Below, piece by piece: positions 43,701-52,683 of a stretch of 64,000 bases of DNA. The stretch lies in the NCBI GenBank assembly GCA_013368325.1, contig JAACJK010000001.1:3648596-3712595 (forward strand), read 5' to 3'. The DNA is from Ephemerocybe angulata (Eukaryota > Basidiomycota > Agaricomycetes > Agaricales > Psathyrellaceae). How positions within the stretch are numbered: position 1 is the first letter of the stretch; each line of letters starts with the position of its first letter. Below the pieces are notes generated by a model. That model was not told the DNA's origin. It worked only from the letters and a program-made list of their open reading frames with translations, and ran no database searches. A program made the position numbers and the translations under genes.

Positions 43701-44677
43701 ATCTCATCGAGGGTTCTCTCCGGTTTACCTTTCTTCGCGTCCTCAGCGATCTTCTGGGAGTAGGTGAAGCCAGCCGAACACCACAGTTCCTCATCCGTGC
43801 GCTCGATGATGCCAGCTCGAAGCCAGCGGCGTCGAGTTGTTCGGTTAGCACGGATTCGGCAGAAGGGGGTTTCGGGCTTCTCTTCCACAGGAGGGGGCGG
43901 CGACGGTGGGGTAGGTTCAGGAGTTGGAGAGCTGGGGAGCGTGGGCCAGGAGGCGTAGATCTCCTCCAGAATCGCTCCGTCAGAGGGTTCCCCTAAGTCC
44001 AAACACGGATGTCTTTCCTCCGGCACCTCCTCTACCGAGGCGCGGGGATGACGGCGTGAAGGTAGGAGCTCTGGAACGGATGTGATGGGGTCTGGGGGTG
44101 CGCTCGAGGCATAGATCTCTTCCAGGACAGATCCGTTGGACGGTTCCCCCAGAGCGTAGCTCGGGTTCGGGTCCTCAGGAACGTCCTCGATGGTGGCTCG
44201 GGGGTTGATGCGCACAATACTCTTTGTCCAGTCGATCTCTGGGTTAACCTGGCGAAGCCAGGGGAGCCCCAGGATGATGTTCTCGCCTCCTAGGTCGGTG
44301 ACAAGAAAGTCTGTCCAGCAGTTGTGGGGTCCGACTGTGAGGTGAAGACGCGCGAAGTGGGTAATGTCCCCGGCAGTGTTTGGGGAGCCATCAATGTTGC
44401 GAAGGAGGATGGGGTGACGGAGTGGGAAGATTGTGATGTGATGCTTTTGGACAAAAGGGTGGTCAAGAAAGAGGGCGGTGGCCCCACAATCTATCATGGC
44501 TGCTGAGCTAGTGCTCCTGTTGCGACCTCTCAACGTTGTTCGTACTCGGAAATGGTCTGAAGTAGGATCAATTTCACGAATAGAACTAATAGTACACGAT
44601 GAGATGGAGTCATAGGAGGAGGTGGAACACATAGCGATGGGTACGCGTGCGGCAGCACGGACGGGCACCCGCTTCAA
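40757..44677 (-). CDS. pol: Gypsy-2 Pol polyprotein with chromodomain
   Basis: About 1306 codons. The frame is -1 relative to gag and its first codon at 44677 is TTG, so synthesis as Gag-Pol is likely; an ATG at residue 16 is an alternative. Domains in order: protease with AMIDCGATALF (about 60-70, DCG in place of the usual DSG/DTG); reverse transcriptase with FDVCWGYNNVRI and VYLDDILIF (about 520); RNase H with IEVDASGFATGGAL; integrase zinc region HPGNHATLERV..CNLCARRKH; DDE core VGVDLITQLP, ISDRGPQF and QTERANQE; C-terminal chromodomain FEVQDVLDSR and YLISWKGYNDSENSWEP. No internal stop. The Cys after the protease Asp is unusual but occurs in some Gypsy lineages. Confidence 0.95.
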   Translation of the reverse strand: MKRVPVRAAARVPIAMCSTSSYDSISSCTISSIREIDPTSDHFRVRTTLRGRNRSTSSAAMIDCGATALFLDHPFVQKHHITIFPLRHPILLRNIDGSPNTAGDITHFARLHLTVGPHNCWTDFLVTDLGGENIILGLPWLRQVNPEIDWTKSIVRINPRATIEDVPEDPNPSYALGEPSNGSVLEEIYASSAPPDPITSVPELLPSRRHPRASVEEVPEERHPCLDLGEPSDGAILEEIYASWPTLPSSPTPEPTPPSPPPPVEEKPETPFCRIRANRTTRRRWLRAGIIERTDEELWCSAGFTYSQKIAEDAKKGKPERTLDEIIPAHYREHAAVFSEQESTRLPSHKDWDHAIELTPGAPANIRTKIYPMSLDEQAVLDTFLQENLAKGYIQPSKSPISSPVFFIKKKDGTLRFIQDYRRLNEYTIKNRYPLPLVADIISRLRGAKYFTKFDVCWGYNNVRIKEGDEWKAAFATSRGLFEPKVMFFGLTNSPATFQGLMNSIFSDLVASGKVAVYLDDILIFTMDLEEHRRITHEVLRRLRQHDLYLRPEKCEFEKEEIEYLGMVIREGEVSMDPAKVQAVRGWPVPRNVREVRGFLGFANFYRRFIKDFSKVARPLHDLTKKNTLFEWTDERQQAFETLRDAFISAPVLALWDPDRPTRIEVDASGFATGGALLQQAADGAWHPVAFRSASMDPAQRNYEIYDREMLAIIEALKDWRPFLEGLPDTFGIVTDHANLKYWRTAQDLARRQARWALYLSRFDFRLEHRPGATNTQADPLSCMPHHHVSDSDDNTQRTVLRPEHFAKLAAASQFTNPLEDRIRRASARESVVLGGLEKLRKFGPQKLVNGLTEWTEENGLVRFRGKVYVPADDELRREVVKQCHDDPTSGHPGNHATLERVERLYWWPTMRAFVKKYVEGCNLCARRKHAQHPRALTQPMDVPEGPWEAVGVDLITQLPPAHGFDAVIVFTDFFTKQIHALPCSSTISTEGVVDIYYREIFRLHGLPLRFISDRGPQFASNVMRTLLQRLGIGSNLTTAYHPQANGQTERANQEVEKHLRFYVSRRQDDWDQHLPMAEFVINSRIHSAHNRSPFEVIYGYSPHFNIPIGATTGVRGVDERIQDLLDTRKDIEAALRMEKARQKTTFEAGKRTAHTFAVDDYVWLSAKNINIKVPTRKLGDFQLGPYKVIEKVGDLDYRLALPQSLSRLHPVFHVDKLSPWKGNDTNSILPPPPEPVELEDGTEFEVQDVLDSREVKRGRKRWVEYLISWKGYNDSENSWEPLTNLGNAAEAVAEFHLRHPMAPRP

Positions 44678-44682
44678 AAACC
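44674..44682 (-). promoter_or_regulatory. Candidate -1 frameshift site at the gag stop
   Basis: On the element strand gag ends GGT TTT TGA. A one-base backward slip re-pairs TTT with TTT and turns TGA into TTG, entering pol. It is the same layout as in Gypsy-1 (GAT TTT TAA). Confidence 0.5.
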
Positions 44683-45945
44683 CGGCTTGTCGTTGGCGAG
44701 GAGCCCAAAGAGACGGTTCTGCTCGGCGAGGGCAGCCTCTAGGCGTGTGAACCTAGGGTCCTCGGGTGTCGTCGAAGGGGCAGGGGACGAGACGTTGGGG
44801 GCAGAGGTCTCGCCTGGGAAGAGGGTGAAGGGGGTGTCGCTGGTCGTGGCAGCTGCCTTCTGGGAGCGTCGGGCTCCTCGGCCTTTCTCGTTGCCGAGGT
44901 ACTTGTCCTGGCAGACAGCCTCGATGTGCCCGATGCGGGCGCAGTATCCACACTTGGTGGCCTCGTGTCCTCCTGCCGACTTCAGGTGGGCCTTGGAGCC
45001 GCACCCGTAGCAGCGACCTCGCATGAGCTTGGTGAAGTCTTCGCGGGTGCGAGCCGTCGAGCTCCGACTAGCGTCGACATCCATGGCGTAGGGGTCGCGA
45101 GCGGCAGTGGGAGGGGAGTAGGCAGTGGAACCCTTGGTACGAGGGCCTTCCGCCATGCTGTCGCGCATGTGGAAGTCGACCTTGACGGCGAGCTGGACAA
45201 GCTCCTCGAAGCTAGCGGGTGCTTTGGCGAAGGAGGCCATGGTCAACCAGGCACGGGCATCCTTGGAGAGGCCCTGCTTGAAGCGATGGCCGAGGTCCGA
45301 CTCGGAGTAGTCCGTGCGTCCGGAGACCTCCTGGAAGCGCGCTGCGTACTGCGCAACCGTCTTGTTGCCCTGGGTGATGGACTCGAGTTCCCTCTGGGCT
45401 TCGGCGTTGTCGTCCGAGGCCATGAAGCGGGCCTTGAAGGCCTTGACGAACTCGTCCCACGATCCGCTGAAGGGGAAAGGGGTGATGGGGACAGCGGTCT
45501 GGTTGGCTGCGGTAGCGGCTGCAGCGGCGGCTTGGGTGGTGGCATGGGCCTCGATGTCTTGGAGGTAGCGGACGGCCCATATCGCGGCTTCCCCCTGCAG
45601 GAGCGAGAGGGCGTGGATGATCCACTGCTCGGGAGCGATCTCATGGAAGCCGGTGGTAGTGTTGAGCTTGTTGAGGGGAGCTTCCTTCGATCGGGCCCAC
45701 ATGGTGTAGTACTGGAGGAATCGCCGGGCGTCGGCGGAACCTCCCTTGAAAGGCTCCGGGCGAGCCATACTGGAGCCGGTGGACACGTTGACAGCCCCAA
45801 CCTGGGTGGTGTTGGTGGCTGGAGCAGGTGCAGGTGCAGATCGGGCTTGGTTTTGAGCTGCGGCCAGCGCGGTCAACTGGTCGTTGGTCTTTGTCTGGGC
45901 TTCTATGAGCCTCTCGAAGAGGGCTTCGATGCGATCGTCTGACAT
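44674..45945 (-). CDS. gag: Gypsy-2 Gag polyprotein
   Basis: Capsid/nucleocapsid protein of 423 aa from the ATG at 45945. A short N-terminal helix is followed by an Ala-rich linker and the retrotransposon-gag domain (about residues 58-250; PEPFKGGSADARRFL, W-ALSLLQGEAAIWA, FRQ-like turn QEVSGRTDYSESDL). The C-terminal part has CYGCGSKAHLKSAGGHE and CGYCARIGHIEAVC; the second is a perfect CCHC knuckle (C-x2-C-x4-H-x4-C). The long open frame on the opposite strand (44926-45942) is its antisense shadow. Length is typical of fungal chromovirus Gag. Confidence 0.93.
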   Translation of the reverse strand: MSDDRIEALFERLIEAQTKTNDQLTALAAAQNQARSAPAPAPATNTTQVGAVNVSTGSSMARPEPFKGGSADARRFLQYYTMWARSKEAPLNKLNTTTGFHEIAPEQWIIHALSLLQGEAAIWAVRYLQDIEAHATTQAAAAAATAANQTAVPITPFPFSGSWDEFVKAFKARFMASDDNAEAQRELESITQGNKTVAQYAARFQEVSGRTDYSESDLGHRFKQGLSKDARAWLTMASFAKAPASFEELVQLAVKVDFHMRDSMAEGPRTKGSTAYSPPTAARDPYAMDVDASRSSTARTREDFTKLMRGRCYGCGSKAHLKSAGGHEATKCGYCARIGHIEAVCQDKYLGNEKGRGARRSQKAAATTSDTPFTLFPGETSAPNVSSPAPSTTPEDPRFTRLEAALAEQNRLFGLLANDKPGF

Positions 45946-46393
45946 GGCAGGAGGTGGACTTGGGTAGTCAGGGAGCTTTGGGGAGTACGGCGGCGGTGGT
46001 GACGATGGGGGTGGGATGCGGCTAGGCGGGCTGGTAGGGTGCAGGTACTGTGGGACTAGTGGTAGGACTAGTTCTCCACGAAGGCCAGAGAGGTAGAAGC
46101 CTGGGATAGAATCCTGGGTTTCCTTAGCGTGGGGGCAGGGTTGTTCTGTGCAGTCGGTGTAGACAGTTAAGCCGTTCCGGTCGATGTACCAGTAGACTGA
46201 GGACCAGACTGGATCAGTGGTGGATCGGAGGTAGGCGGAGTCGATCTGTAGGCCGTGAAGGTACGGTGCACAGCTGTCCGGTTGAGAGCCGTCAGAGGTT
46301 GCAGGTGAGGGGGAGCAGGTGGGCGCGATGGTGCCGGCTAGCAGGGGCTGCGAGGACGATGAACGTCGGCGCAGTTGGGAGGACTTGATCTAA
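45946..46393 (-). other. Gypsy-2 untranslated leader
   Basis: About 450 bases between the 5' LTR and the gag ATG. No coding sense seen; it should hold the RNA packaging signal and the primer-binding site. Confidence 0.6.
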
Positions 46394-46943
46394 TGTGGCG
46401 AAGACGCCGGCTGATGTCGGACGAGCGACGAGCGGAGAGCAGAGAGCAGAGGAGCAGCGGTCGGACGAGCGACGAGCAGCGATGCAGATACAAGAGCTGT
46501 ATAGTCAAAGGTAAATAGGATACAGGGAATAGGAGCAAAGCGACTATGTACCTGTATAGTCAAAGAGATCAAGTGGGGAATAATGAACGAGTAGCTACGA
46601 GTATATATGTGTCCAGATGATCTCGAACGAAAATAGAACAATAGAATGATCCAAAGAACAATAGAGTCCATATGAGTCGATATGACTAAAAGGCAGCACG
46701 CGGGCAGTGCGCCTGAGAACAAAGGTGTGAACAAGGTGTGAACGTGCTGTGCACGAGAATAAGAAGCACGAACGTGCTGTGCATGAAGTGAGGGGAAAGC
46801 TCAGAAGAGCGAAGGCAGTGTGAAGGTGTGCAAGGGTGTGCAAAGGTGTGCAAGAGTGTGCAGGAATGCGCACGAATGAATAGTAAAGGAAGAAATGAAA
46901 GGAAAAGAAGAGAAAATAGGTAGGCTAACCGGTGTTCACGACA
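46394..46943 (-). repeat. Gypsy-2 5' LTR
   Basis: 550-bp LTR followed (plus strand) by the target duplication TAAGC at 46944-46948. Appears identical to 40173-40722. Confidence 0.94.
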
Positions 46944-46948
46944 TAAGC

Positions 46949-47680
46949 CTCCTCGGCAGACCTGATAATCCCCTTCCTCGCACCCACAAATCTCGCCATC
47001 GATTAGGCAGATAAGAGCGCGGGCGTTCGGTGGGGGCAGGCCGCATTTGTAAAACCCTACGCCCATTGGTACATGTTCTGTCCCATCGAATAGATCTCGA
47101 GCCAAAGACGAGGGGGGGAGGGCTGGGGTGGAATGGAGGCTGGACGTTGACGTGGTGGTTCGGGACAAGTTGGACGACAAGAGCTCAGACCAAGCTCGGA
47201 GCCTCTCGGAGCACGGCGTTGCATCGGTGATGAGATCAGGCGTGGGATAGGGGCTCCCTGCTCGATTTTCGTCCCGCCGTCTACTGTTGCTCCCTTGTAT
47301 TGTTAGGGAAATAAATAATGTTAATGTACCACTACCGGATTGAGAAGATTTAGATCTCGCCTCGCCGGGACTTAGATTAGAACTGAATGCATCGCCGCCA
47401 ACAATGCCGGTCTAGGCAGAAATGACTCAAGCCAAACGACACCTTAAACTAACGATTACAAGATAACTCTCTGACTTTGGGTGGGCGAGATAGGTAAGTG
47501 TGCAAAGTCCTTCGTTGATGAGCTAGTTCAAAATAGTCAATTAGGAAAATGACAATCGATTCGAAGTATGAAGCACCGCGTTCTATCCTGTCGGTTGTAC
47601 TATATAATGAAATGAGTAACAAGATTGAGATATTTAGTGGTATGAGTATGTGTTAGACTACTCTCAGTGGTATACCTCAG
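46949..47680. repeat. Right part of the interrupted repeat, then spacer
   Basis: 46949-47250 continues the repeat broken by Gypsy-2: GCACGGCGTTGCATCGGTGA (about 47211) corresponds to the end of the 30.4-32.2 kb copy. 47260-47680 is AT-rich spacer with no gene. Confidence 0.45.
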
Positions 47681-48133
47681 TTATACCCGATCTTTAACCT
47701 GCCTGAGCGCCATCCACCAAACGTGAACCTTCCCTCCCATCGCGCGAATCGTGGACACCATTTCCCCGATGTCAGTGGGACACACAACTCGCTTGCACCT
47801 CTCGTACTGACTCCTCCCATAGAAAGGGTCCGTACCACCACCGAACCCATCGGATGCGGGACCAGCAACAAATTGCATGAGACGGTTGGACTTCTCGTCT
47901 TCCGTGGCTCCCTTCATCCATTTCTCCGCCCACTGCAGAAAGTAGAGGGCAATATTGTAGGTCGGACCATCCACTTCGACAAGTTTGCCCATGAAGGGCT
48001 CCCGTTTTCTTCCAAAGCAGAGCATTTCAATTTTCTGGAGATGCGGCGCCGAGAACTTTTCGAGCCAAGAGATGTCCATTAATCCAGATTGAATGGCGAG
48101 GTTCTCCACCCACCTACTGACACAGGCCATCAC
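47681..48133 (-). pseudogene. 5'-truncated F-box/LRR-like paralogue
   Basis: A 150-codon minus-strand frame matches the C-terminal fifth of the F-box gene at 35531-37871: VENLAIQSGLMD against VESLAIQSGKID, WLEKFSAPHLQKI against WLEEFSAPNLQKI, WAEKWMKGATEDEKS against WAEMWMKGATGEEKS, and MVSTIRAMGGKVHVWW against MVSRIRAIGGNIDVRW. The frame itself is open to its stop at 47681, but the match ends near 48120 and everything upstream (F-box, LRR) is missing. The left end of the KDZ element starts within the next 50 bases, so the transposon probably cut this gene; the other part would be beyond 64000. Confidence 0.8.
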
Positions 48134-48159
48134 ATCACCTAAGGCTCATCCGGGTTCAC

Positions 48160-48330
48160 TAAAGCCCCATCAAGATGGGTGATCTGGGCCTAACTGGGCC
48201 CAGTTCTGTGTCAAATCTTGATGGCCCAGTTGGGCTACCGGACACCGCCACCAGGCGTAGGCCCCGGTCCCGTGGTCAAAGCCCGTCGGACTCAAATCCG
48301 ACGGCGGTCGGACGTCGGTACGATCCTCGA
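48160..48330. repeat. Left subterminal region of the KDZ element
   Basis: Contains the palindrome CCATCAAGATGG (48166), CTAACTGGGCCCAGTT (48190) and ATCTTGATGGCCCAGTTGGG (48217-48236), then the first CCGNCGG motifs (about 48270-48320). Similar GGCCCA..TGGG words in inverted orientation close the window. Confidence 0.5.
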
Positions 48331-48377
48331 AACGGACTGTGTGATTGTGAAAATACGTAGAAAATAGCTACAGTCCG

Positions 48378-49247
48378 TTACTCCTCCTGTGTATCACTAA
48401 TGTCCAGCTCCGCATGGTGTGCATAAACAATGTGATTCAGCTTCTCCAGGGCACTCAAGCTCAAGATCCTGGTCCGGACGAGCTTCTCATGGGCAATCAG
48501 GAGCTCGTTGAGCACGGTATTCATGATCCCGATGTGCTCATCGACGAACCCCAACACAACGATAACGGCCTCGGCATCGCGCAAGTCCCATGGGCTTGGG
48601 TTCTTGGCTTGGACGTTGGCAGAAGAGCTCCCCACCGACGCCCCCCCTGACGCTGCCGCCCCCGCCTTAGAGGACCCTGCCTCCCCCGCCTTAGAGGACT
48701 CCGCCCCGAGCGATCTCCCCGCCGACCCTGCCGAGGTCCCCGCCTTAGTGGGCTCTGCCTCAAGCGCCGTCTCCAAACCCACTGCCGTTGGAACCCCACT
48801 TGCATCCTCAACCCTTTTCTTCTCCTTCCCTTTGCCCTTCTCCGATCTTGTGTGCTTATCCTTCCGCGGCTTGGGATCCGGCGGGGCGGGGTCGAGTTTG
48901 GTCGGAGCGGGAGCGGGCAGATCGGGGGCGGGAGGAGCGGAAGCGGAGGGGTTCAATGTGTTGATCACGGCCCAGAAATCGGTGATCCCCATGGTAACTA
49001 GATCCAGATGAGAGGTGCGGAGCATCGAAAGGCTGCTGGACGTACCTGGCTGGGAGCCGTCGGGATCATCGATGTCCATGTTTACATCGTCAACCGGCTC
49101 GGTATCTTGAACTTCTACATTGTCGACCGGCTCGGTACCTTGATCGAATGCTTGGATTCAGCAATGCATTAGAGAAGGTAACGAATACTCACCTCTCTTT
49201 TTCTTCACCTTCAACTTCCTTGGCCTTACTTTCCTCGAGCTTGACAT
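48378..49247 (-). CDS. KDZ cargo gene 1, hypothetical 271-aa protein
   Basis: Two minus-strand exons, 49193-49247 and 48378-49138, with a 54-base intron (GTGAGT..TCAAG). A 48-base GTACGT..CTAG segment near 48995-49042 could be a further intron without changing the frame. Exon 1 is very basic (SSSRKVRPRKLKVKKKRG), a likely nuclear signal. The middle is Ala/Ser/Pro-rich with imperfect repeats of a SSKAG-type unit (48650-48770). The C-terminus (WDLRDAEAVIVVLGFVDEH, then NTVLNELLIAHEKLVRTR) looks helical. No family recognised. It is transcribed divergently from cargo gene 2 across 177 bases, suggesting joint expression. The role is unknown; presence inside the element suggests a transposition or chromatin helper. 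Confidence 0.7.
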
Positions 49248-49424
49248 GGCGGTTGGTGGTAAAGGGCAAGCAAGCATCCGAGCTGAGCCCGAAATTGGGA
49301 ATGGACCCGCACGTGATGCGAAAGTTCAACCCGGCGGGATCAAACCCCGTGATGCGAAAGTTCAATCCGGCGGGATCAAATCTCCGGCGGCAATTGCTTT
49401 TCTTTCACAACTACAATCTCCTCC
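49248..49424. promoter_or_regulatory. Shared divergent promoter of cargo genes 1 and 2
   Basis: A 177-base spacer between two outward-facing ATGs. It holds a tandem 34-base repeat (GATGCGAAAGTTCAACCCGG and continuation, at about 49315 and 49349) that includes CCGGCGGG, a variant of the element-wide motif. Confidence 0.45.
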
Positions 49425-52182
49425 ATGTCGACCTCGAAGAAGCAGCCATCCGCCCAGGTGAATATGTCTCCAGACCCTCGCGTAAGCGTTCGAGAGGCAG
49501 CCACCGCCCTCAACAGCGCCCTCATCGAAGCCTCCACCACCTGGAAGGCCCCTTCGGAACCGGGACAGGCTCATCCGTACCTGGTGGAAAAACTCCTCTT
49601 CCTCCGGGCGCTTACAGTGAGCATTCTGCCTTTTTTCGTTCTTGTCATTAACTAACATTCTAATATTCTACAGGATAAGTTACTAAAGGAACTTGGGCAG
49701 CTCACGCGCGGCAGTGGGGACTCCTACCAGTCCATGGGCATCACTGGCAGAGTCATGGCCTGGATGCAAGAGCTTGCCAAGCCAGCGACGACGCTCAAGG
49801 ATCCGGGGGCCGCGCTCGACCTCGGTATGTTCAAACGACAACCGTACCCACCATCGTCCGTCAAACTCGCCAGTCCGACCGAAACGGCACCGGGTCCAAA
49901 CAGCGGGAGGAGTCTCAAGGGTAAGGAGAAAGAGGTGTTACCGGCTGAAGGGAGCAGCGAAGGTGAGGATGGGGGAGATAGTGAAGATGAGGAAGGGGGA
50001 GAGAGTGAAGATGAGGATGGATCGGAGTCTGACTCCCAAGCAGAGGATGAGTTTCGACCTGCGAAGGACGATGACCCAGAGGAGGAGTCCGAGGAAGATA
50101 GCGAGGAAGAAGATGGTACGTCTCTGAGTGCCTTCCAGGGAAATTGCTACTGATTCAATCCTAGAAGGTGACGATAACATGGTCGTTGACGCCGGCGCTT
50201 CGACAAAGCGAAAAAGGTCTCTCGTTGTCCCGGCCCCCGTACCAAAGCGGTTGAAGCTCGAGGCTCAACCAACTCCCGCCGTTTCTTTCCCCAACCCCAC
50301 CAGTACCATCCCTGGCTGGATACCTCCGAACGAAGTAAACCGTGAATACTCTGAGCTGGAGGGGGTGGGGTACGTATTCGCGGAGAAGTGCCGAAAATGC
50401 CTTGAGCGTCAGTACGACTACTGCTACGTGAACCTGGGCGACAGGCCCCTGGAACCCCATCCCAACCCCGGGAGCGCTTGCGCGACTTGCAAGAGGCAGA
50501 AGGGGAAGTGCGAGAAGACGTTGACGCCGAGGCCACGTGGACCTTCAGTCGCTATTACGGTTGGGGGAAGCAGAGGGCAACAGGGAGAAGATGATCAGAA
50601 GCCGGCGAAGAAGGCGAGGAAGAGCCAAGCTGGCCCAGTACGTGAACCCAGCTGGGATGACCTTCATTCACCTGGTGGTACACTAACACTTTACACCCCT
50701 TGTGGCAAATTCAAGTTATCGGATGAGGCCATGGCTGCTGCAGGCGCCATATCCCACCAGTCAACGTCCGCCGGGAAGGAAAAGGAGGGGGGAAAGTCCG
50801 ACGGGAAGGAAAAGGAGCGGAGAAGGTCCGCCGGGAAGGAAAAGGAGGGGGAAAAGGCCGACGGGAAGGAAAAGGATCGGAAAGGGTCCGACGGGAAGGA
50901 AAAGGAGCGGAGAAGGTCCGGCGGGAAGGAGAAGGAGGGGAGCAAGTCCGACGGGAAGGAGAAGGGAGGTAGCAAGTCCGACGGGAAGGAGAAGGAGGGG
51001 AGGAAGTCCGACGGGAAGGAGAAGGGAGGTAGCAAGTCCGACGGGAAGGAGAAGGATGGGAGGAAGTCCGACGGGAGGGAAAAGGAGGCAGGGACATCCG
51101 ACAGGAAGGACAAGAAGTCCGGCGGGAAGGACTCTCCTCGGAAAGGGCCCGTCGGGACAGTCTCCGTCGGGACATATTCGGTTGACCCGTCCGCGGCAAC
51201 AGCGTCCATGCGAGCCCCGAGAACCCCAAAGCCAACCAGAAAGGTGGACCCACTACACAGTGGGGACGTATCTGGTGGAAGCGGGTTGGAGGATCGGGTG
51301 AAGGGACTTTCGGAGCACAGGCAGAGGATGGATGGGGAGTTGGCAGATGTGAAGGGAATGTTCGAGGCTGTGAAGTTGGCAGCGGCGGGAATCATGCCTT
51401 TGACGGACCGGGTCACCGCCCTTGAGGCGGGTATGGAGGAACGGCAGGGAGAGGAGGGCTCGGCTGGTCAGGAACTCAAGAAGAAGGTCCGGGATTTGGA
51501 GGTCCGGATTGACAACTACAGTACCATAGCCGGCAGTGACACTCAGAGGCTGGGTGATAGGGTCAAGGCACTGGAAGACCTCACTGTGGAAGGCAGTACG
51601 GATGAAGGGAGCGACGACGACCAGGAGGGCGGCGTGAAGGAGGAGGTCAAAGCTCTGGCGAAGTCGGTGGAAGAGCTGTCGTCAAGGGTTGGTGCGATCG
51701 AGAAGATTGGGGGTCGGGTCGAAGCGTTGGAGACCAAGGTCAAGGAAATTCCAACTAGGGCAGCTGCGAGGGTGAAGGAGCTGGAGGACAAGATCGCTCG
51801 CCAAGAAGCACAACTCCAGGAGGCTCAGGCAACTTGGGCGAGGCAGGTGGAGATCTTCAAGGGGGAGATGGTTGGCCGTATCCGGGCGGTGGATCTGGAC
51901 GCTGACGCAAGGTATAAGGCTCTCAGTGAGACTTTGGCGCAACAGAGTACCACCCAGGCCGCCATTATGGAAAAGATGGCCATACCAAACCTGGTACCCG
52001 CCACCTGGACTCCTACAGCTTCAGTCAGGGAAAGCGGGGCAGAAGGGACCGGGAACCCAGAGGAGCTCAGGTTGACGCGGGATGAGGCGGAGGAGTCCGG
52101 CGGGAACACGGAGATGGACTTTGGAGGCGGACCGGCGGTATCGACTCCGACTACGCCATCCGACGGAAGGAGTCCGGAGTAG
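49425..52182 (+). CDS. KDZ cargo gene 2, six-cysteine cluster and coiled coil
   Basis: Exons 49425-49616, 49674-50115 and 50165-52182 give about 883 aa. Order of parts: a globular N-terminus; an acidic stretch (about residues 150-210); basic KRKR and PKRLK nuclear-signal-like motifs; a cysteine cluster CRKC-x7-C-x18-CATC-x6-C (about residues 287-327), which resembles a fungal zinc cluster with non-canonical spacing; 10-residue GKEKEGGKSD-type repeats (about 415-535); then long coiled-coil segments (VTALEAGMEERQ, VRDLEVRIDNY, VGAIEKIGGRVEALETKV). DNA binding is inferred. The frame continues in phase beyond the TAG at 52180 for about 108 codons to 52506 with coding-like Lys/Pro-rich sequence, so the stop may be a recent nonsense change (CAG to TAG). 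It faces cargo gene 3 tail to tail. Confidence 0.75.
50760..51135 (+). repeat. 30-bp coding minisatellite built on CCGACGG
   Basis: About eleven units of the type TCCGACGGGAAGGAAAAGGA plus ten bases, each encoding GKEK plus six residues. Every unit carries TCCG(A/C)CGGG, the element-wide motif, so the motif has been amplified in frame. Confidence 0.8.
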
Positions 52183-52683
52183 TTCGGAGTTGTTCCAACC
52201 GCCGGGGCGGTAGAGGAGGCTCCTGCGAGTGGAACTTCGAGTTCTGCCAGACGGATGGAGTTGCCCGCACTGGAGGTCACGAATCCAGATCGGTCGACTC
52301 ACGTCCAAGATCCCAGCAGCCCACTTACCCCTGCGCCCGAGGACCCGGTACGAGAAACGGAGCAAAGTCCCCAGGGCAAGGCAGCTGAAAAGAAGAAGCG
52401 AGGTGGAAAGAAGAAGCAAGGCTCCGCGGTTCCTAGCCGAGTTCCGCCAGGAAGAGCATCAAAGGCTGGCGGCCCTGGTCCCAACACAGCGGTCAATCCT
52501 TCGTGAAGTTCTGCCCCCTCCCTGCATTCACCATTCTGTACCCCTCTCCAAGTCTGTTTTTGATCTGTGCATACTCATACCCGATATACGTCTCTTCGCA
52601 AATATATACCTTGTTATGTTATATGCAGGGATCGAGACCATACAGAAAATTTAAAGTCATAAAGGTATGTACGTTGGGGCACT

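Larger units (their letters stand above)
40173..46943 (-). mobile_element. Complete Ty3/Gypsy chromovirus (Gypsy-2)
   Basis: A 6.77-kb retrotransposon on the minus strand. LTRs of 550 bp at 46394-46943 (5') and 40173-40722 (3'), offset 6221, read TGTCGTGAAC..CGCCACA on the element strand. A perfect target duplication TAAGC lies at 40168-40172 and 46944-46948. Between them are gag (45945-44674) and pol (44677-40757) and a G-rich polypurine tract next to the 3' LTR (about 40723-40738). No TGG-type primer site follows the 5' LTR directly. The LTRs appear identical where compared, so it is a young insertion. It is unrelated in detail to Gypsy-1: shorter LTRs, shorter Gag and no third gene. Confidence 0.95.

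Noticed and set aside
44926..45942. 338-codon plus-strand frame
   Set aside because: Antisense shadow of the Gypsy-2 gag gene, caused by its GC-biased codons.
50691..51416. Minus-strand Phe/Ser/Pro repeat frame
   Set aside because: Antisense of the GKEK minisatellite of cargo gene 2.
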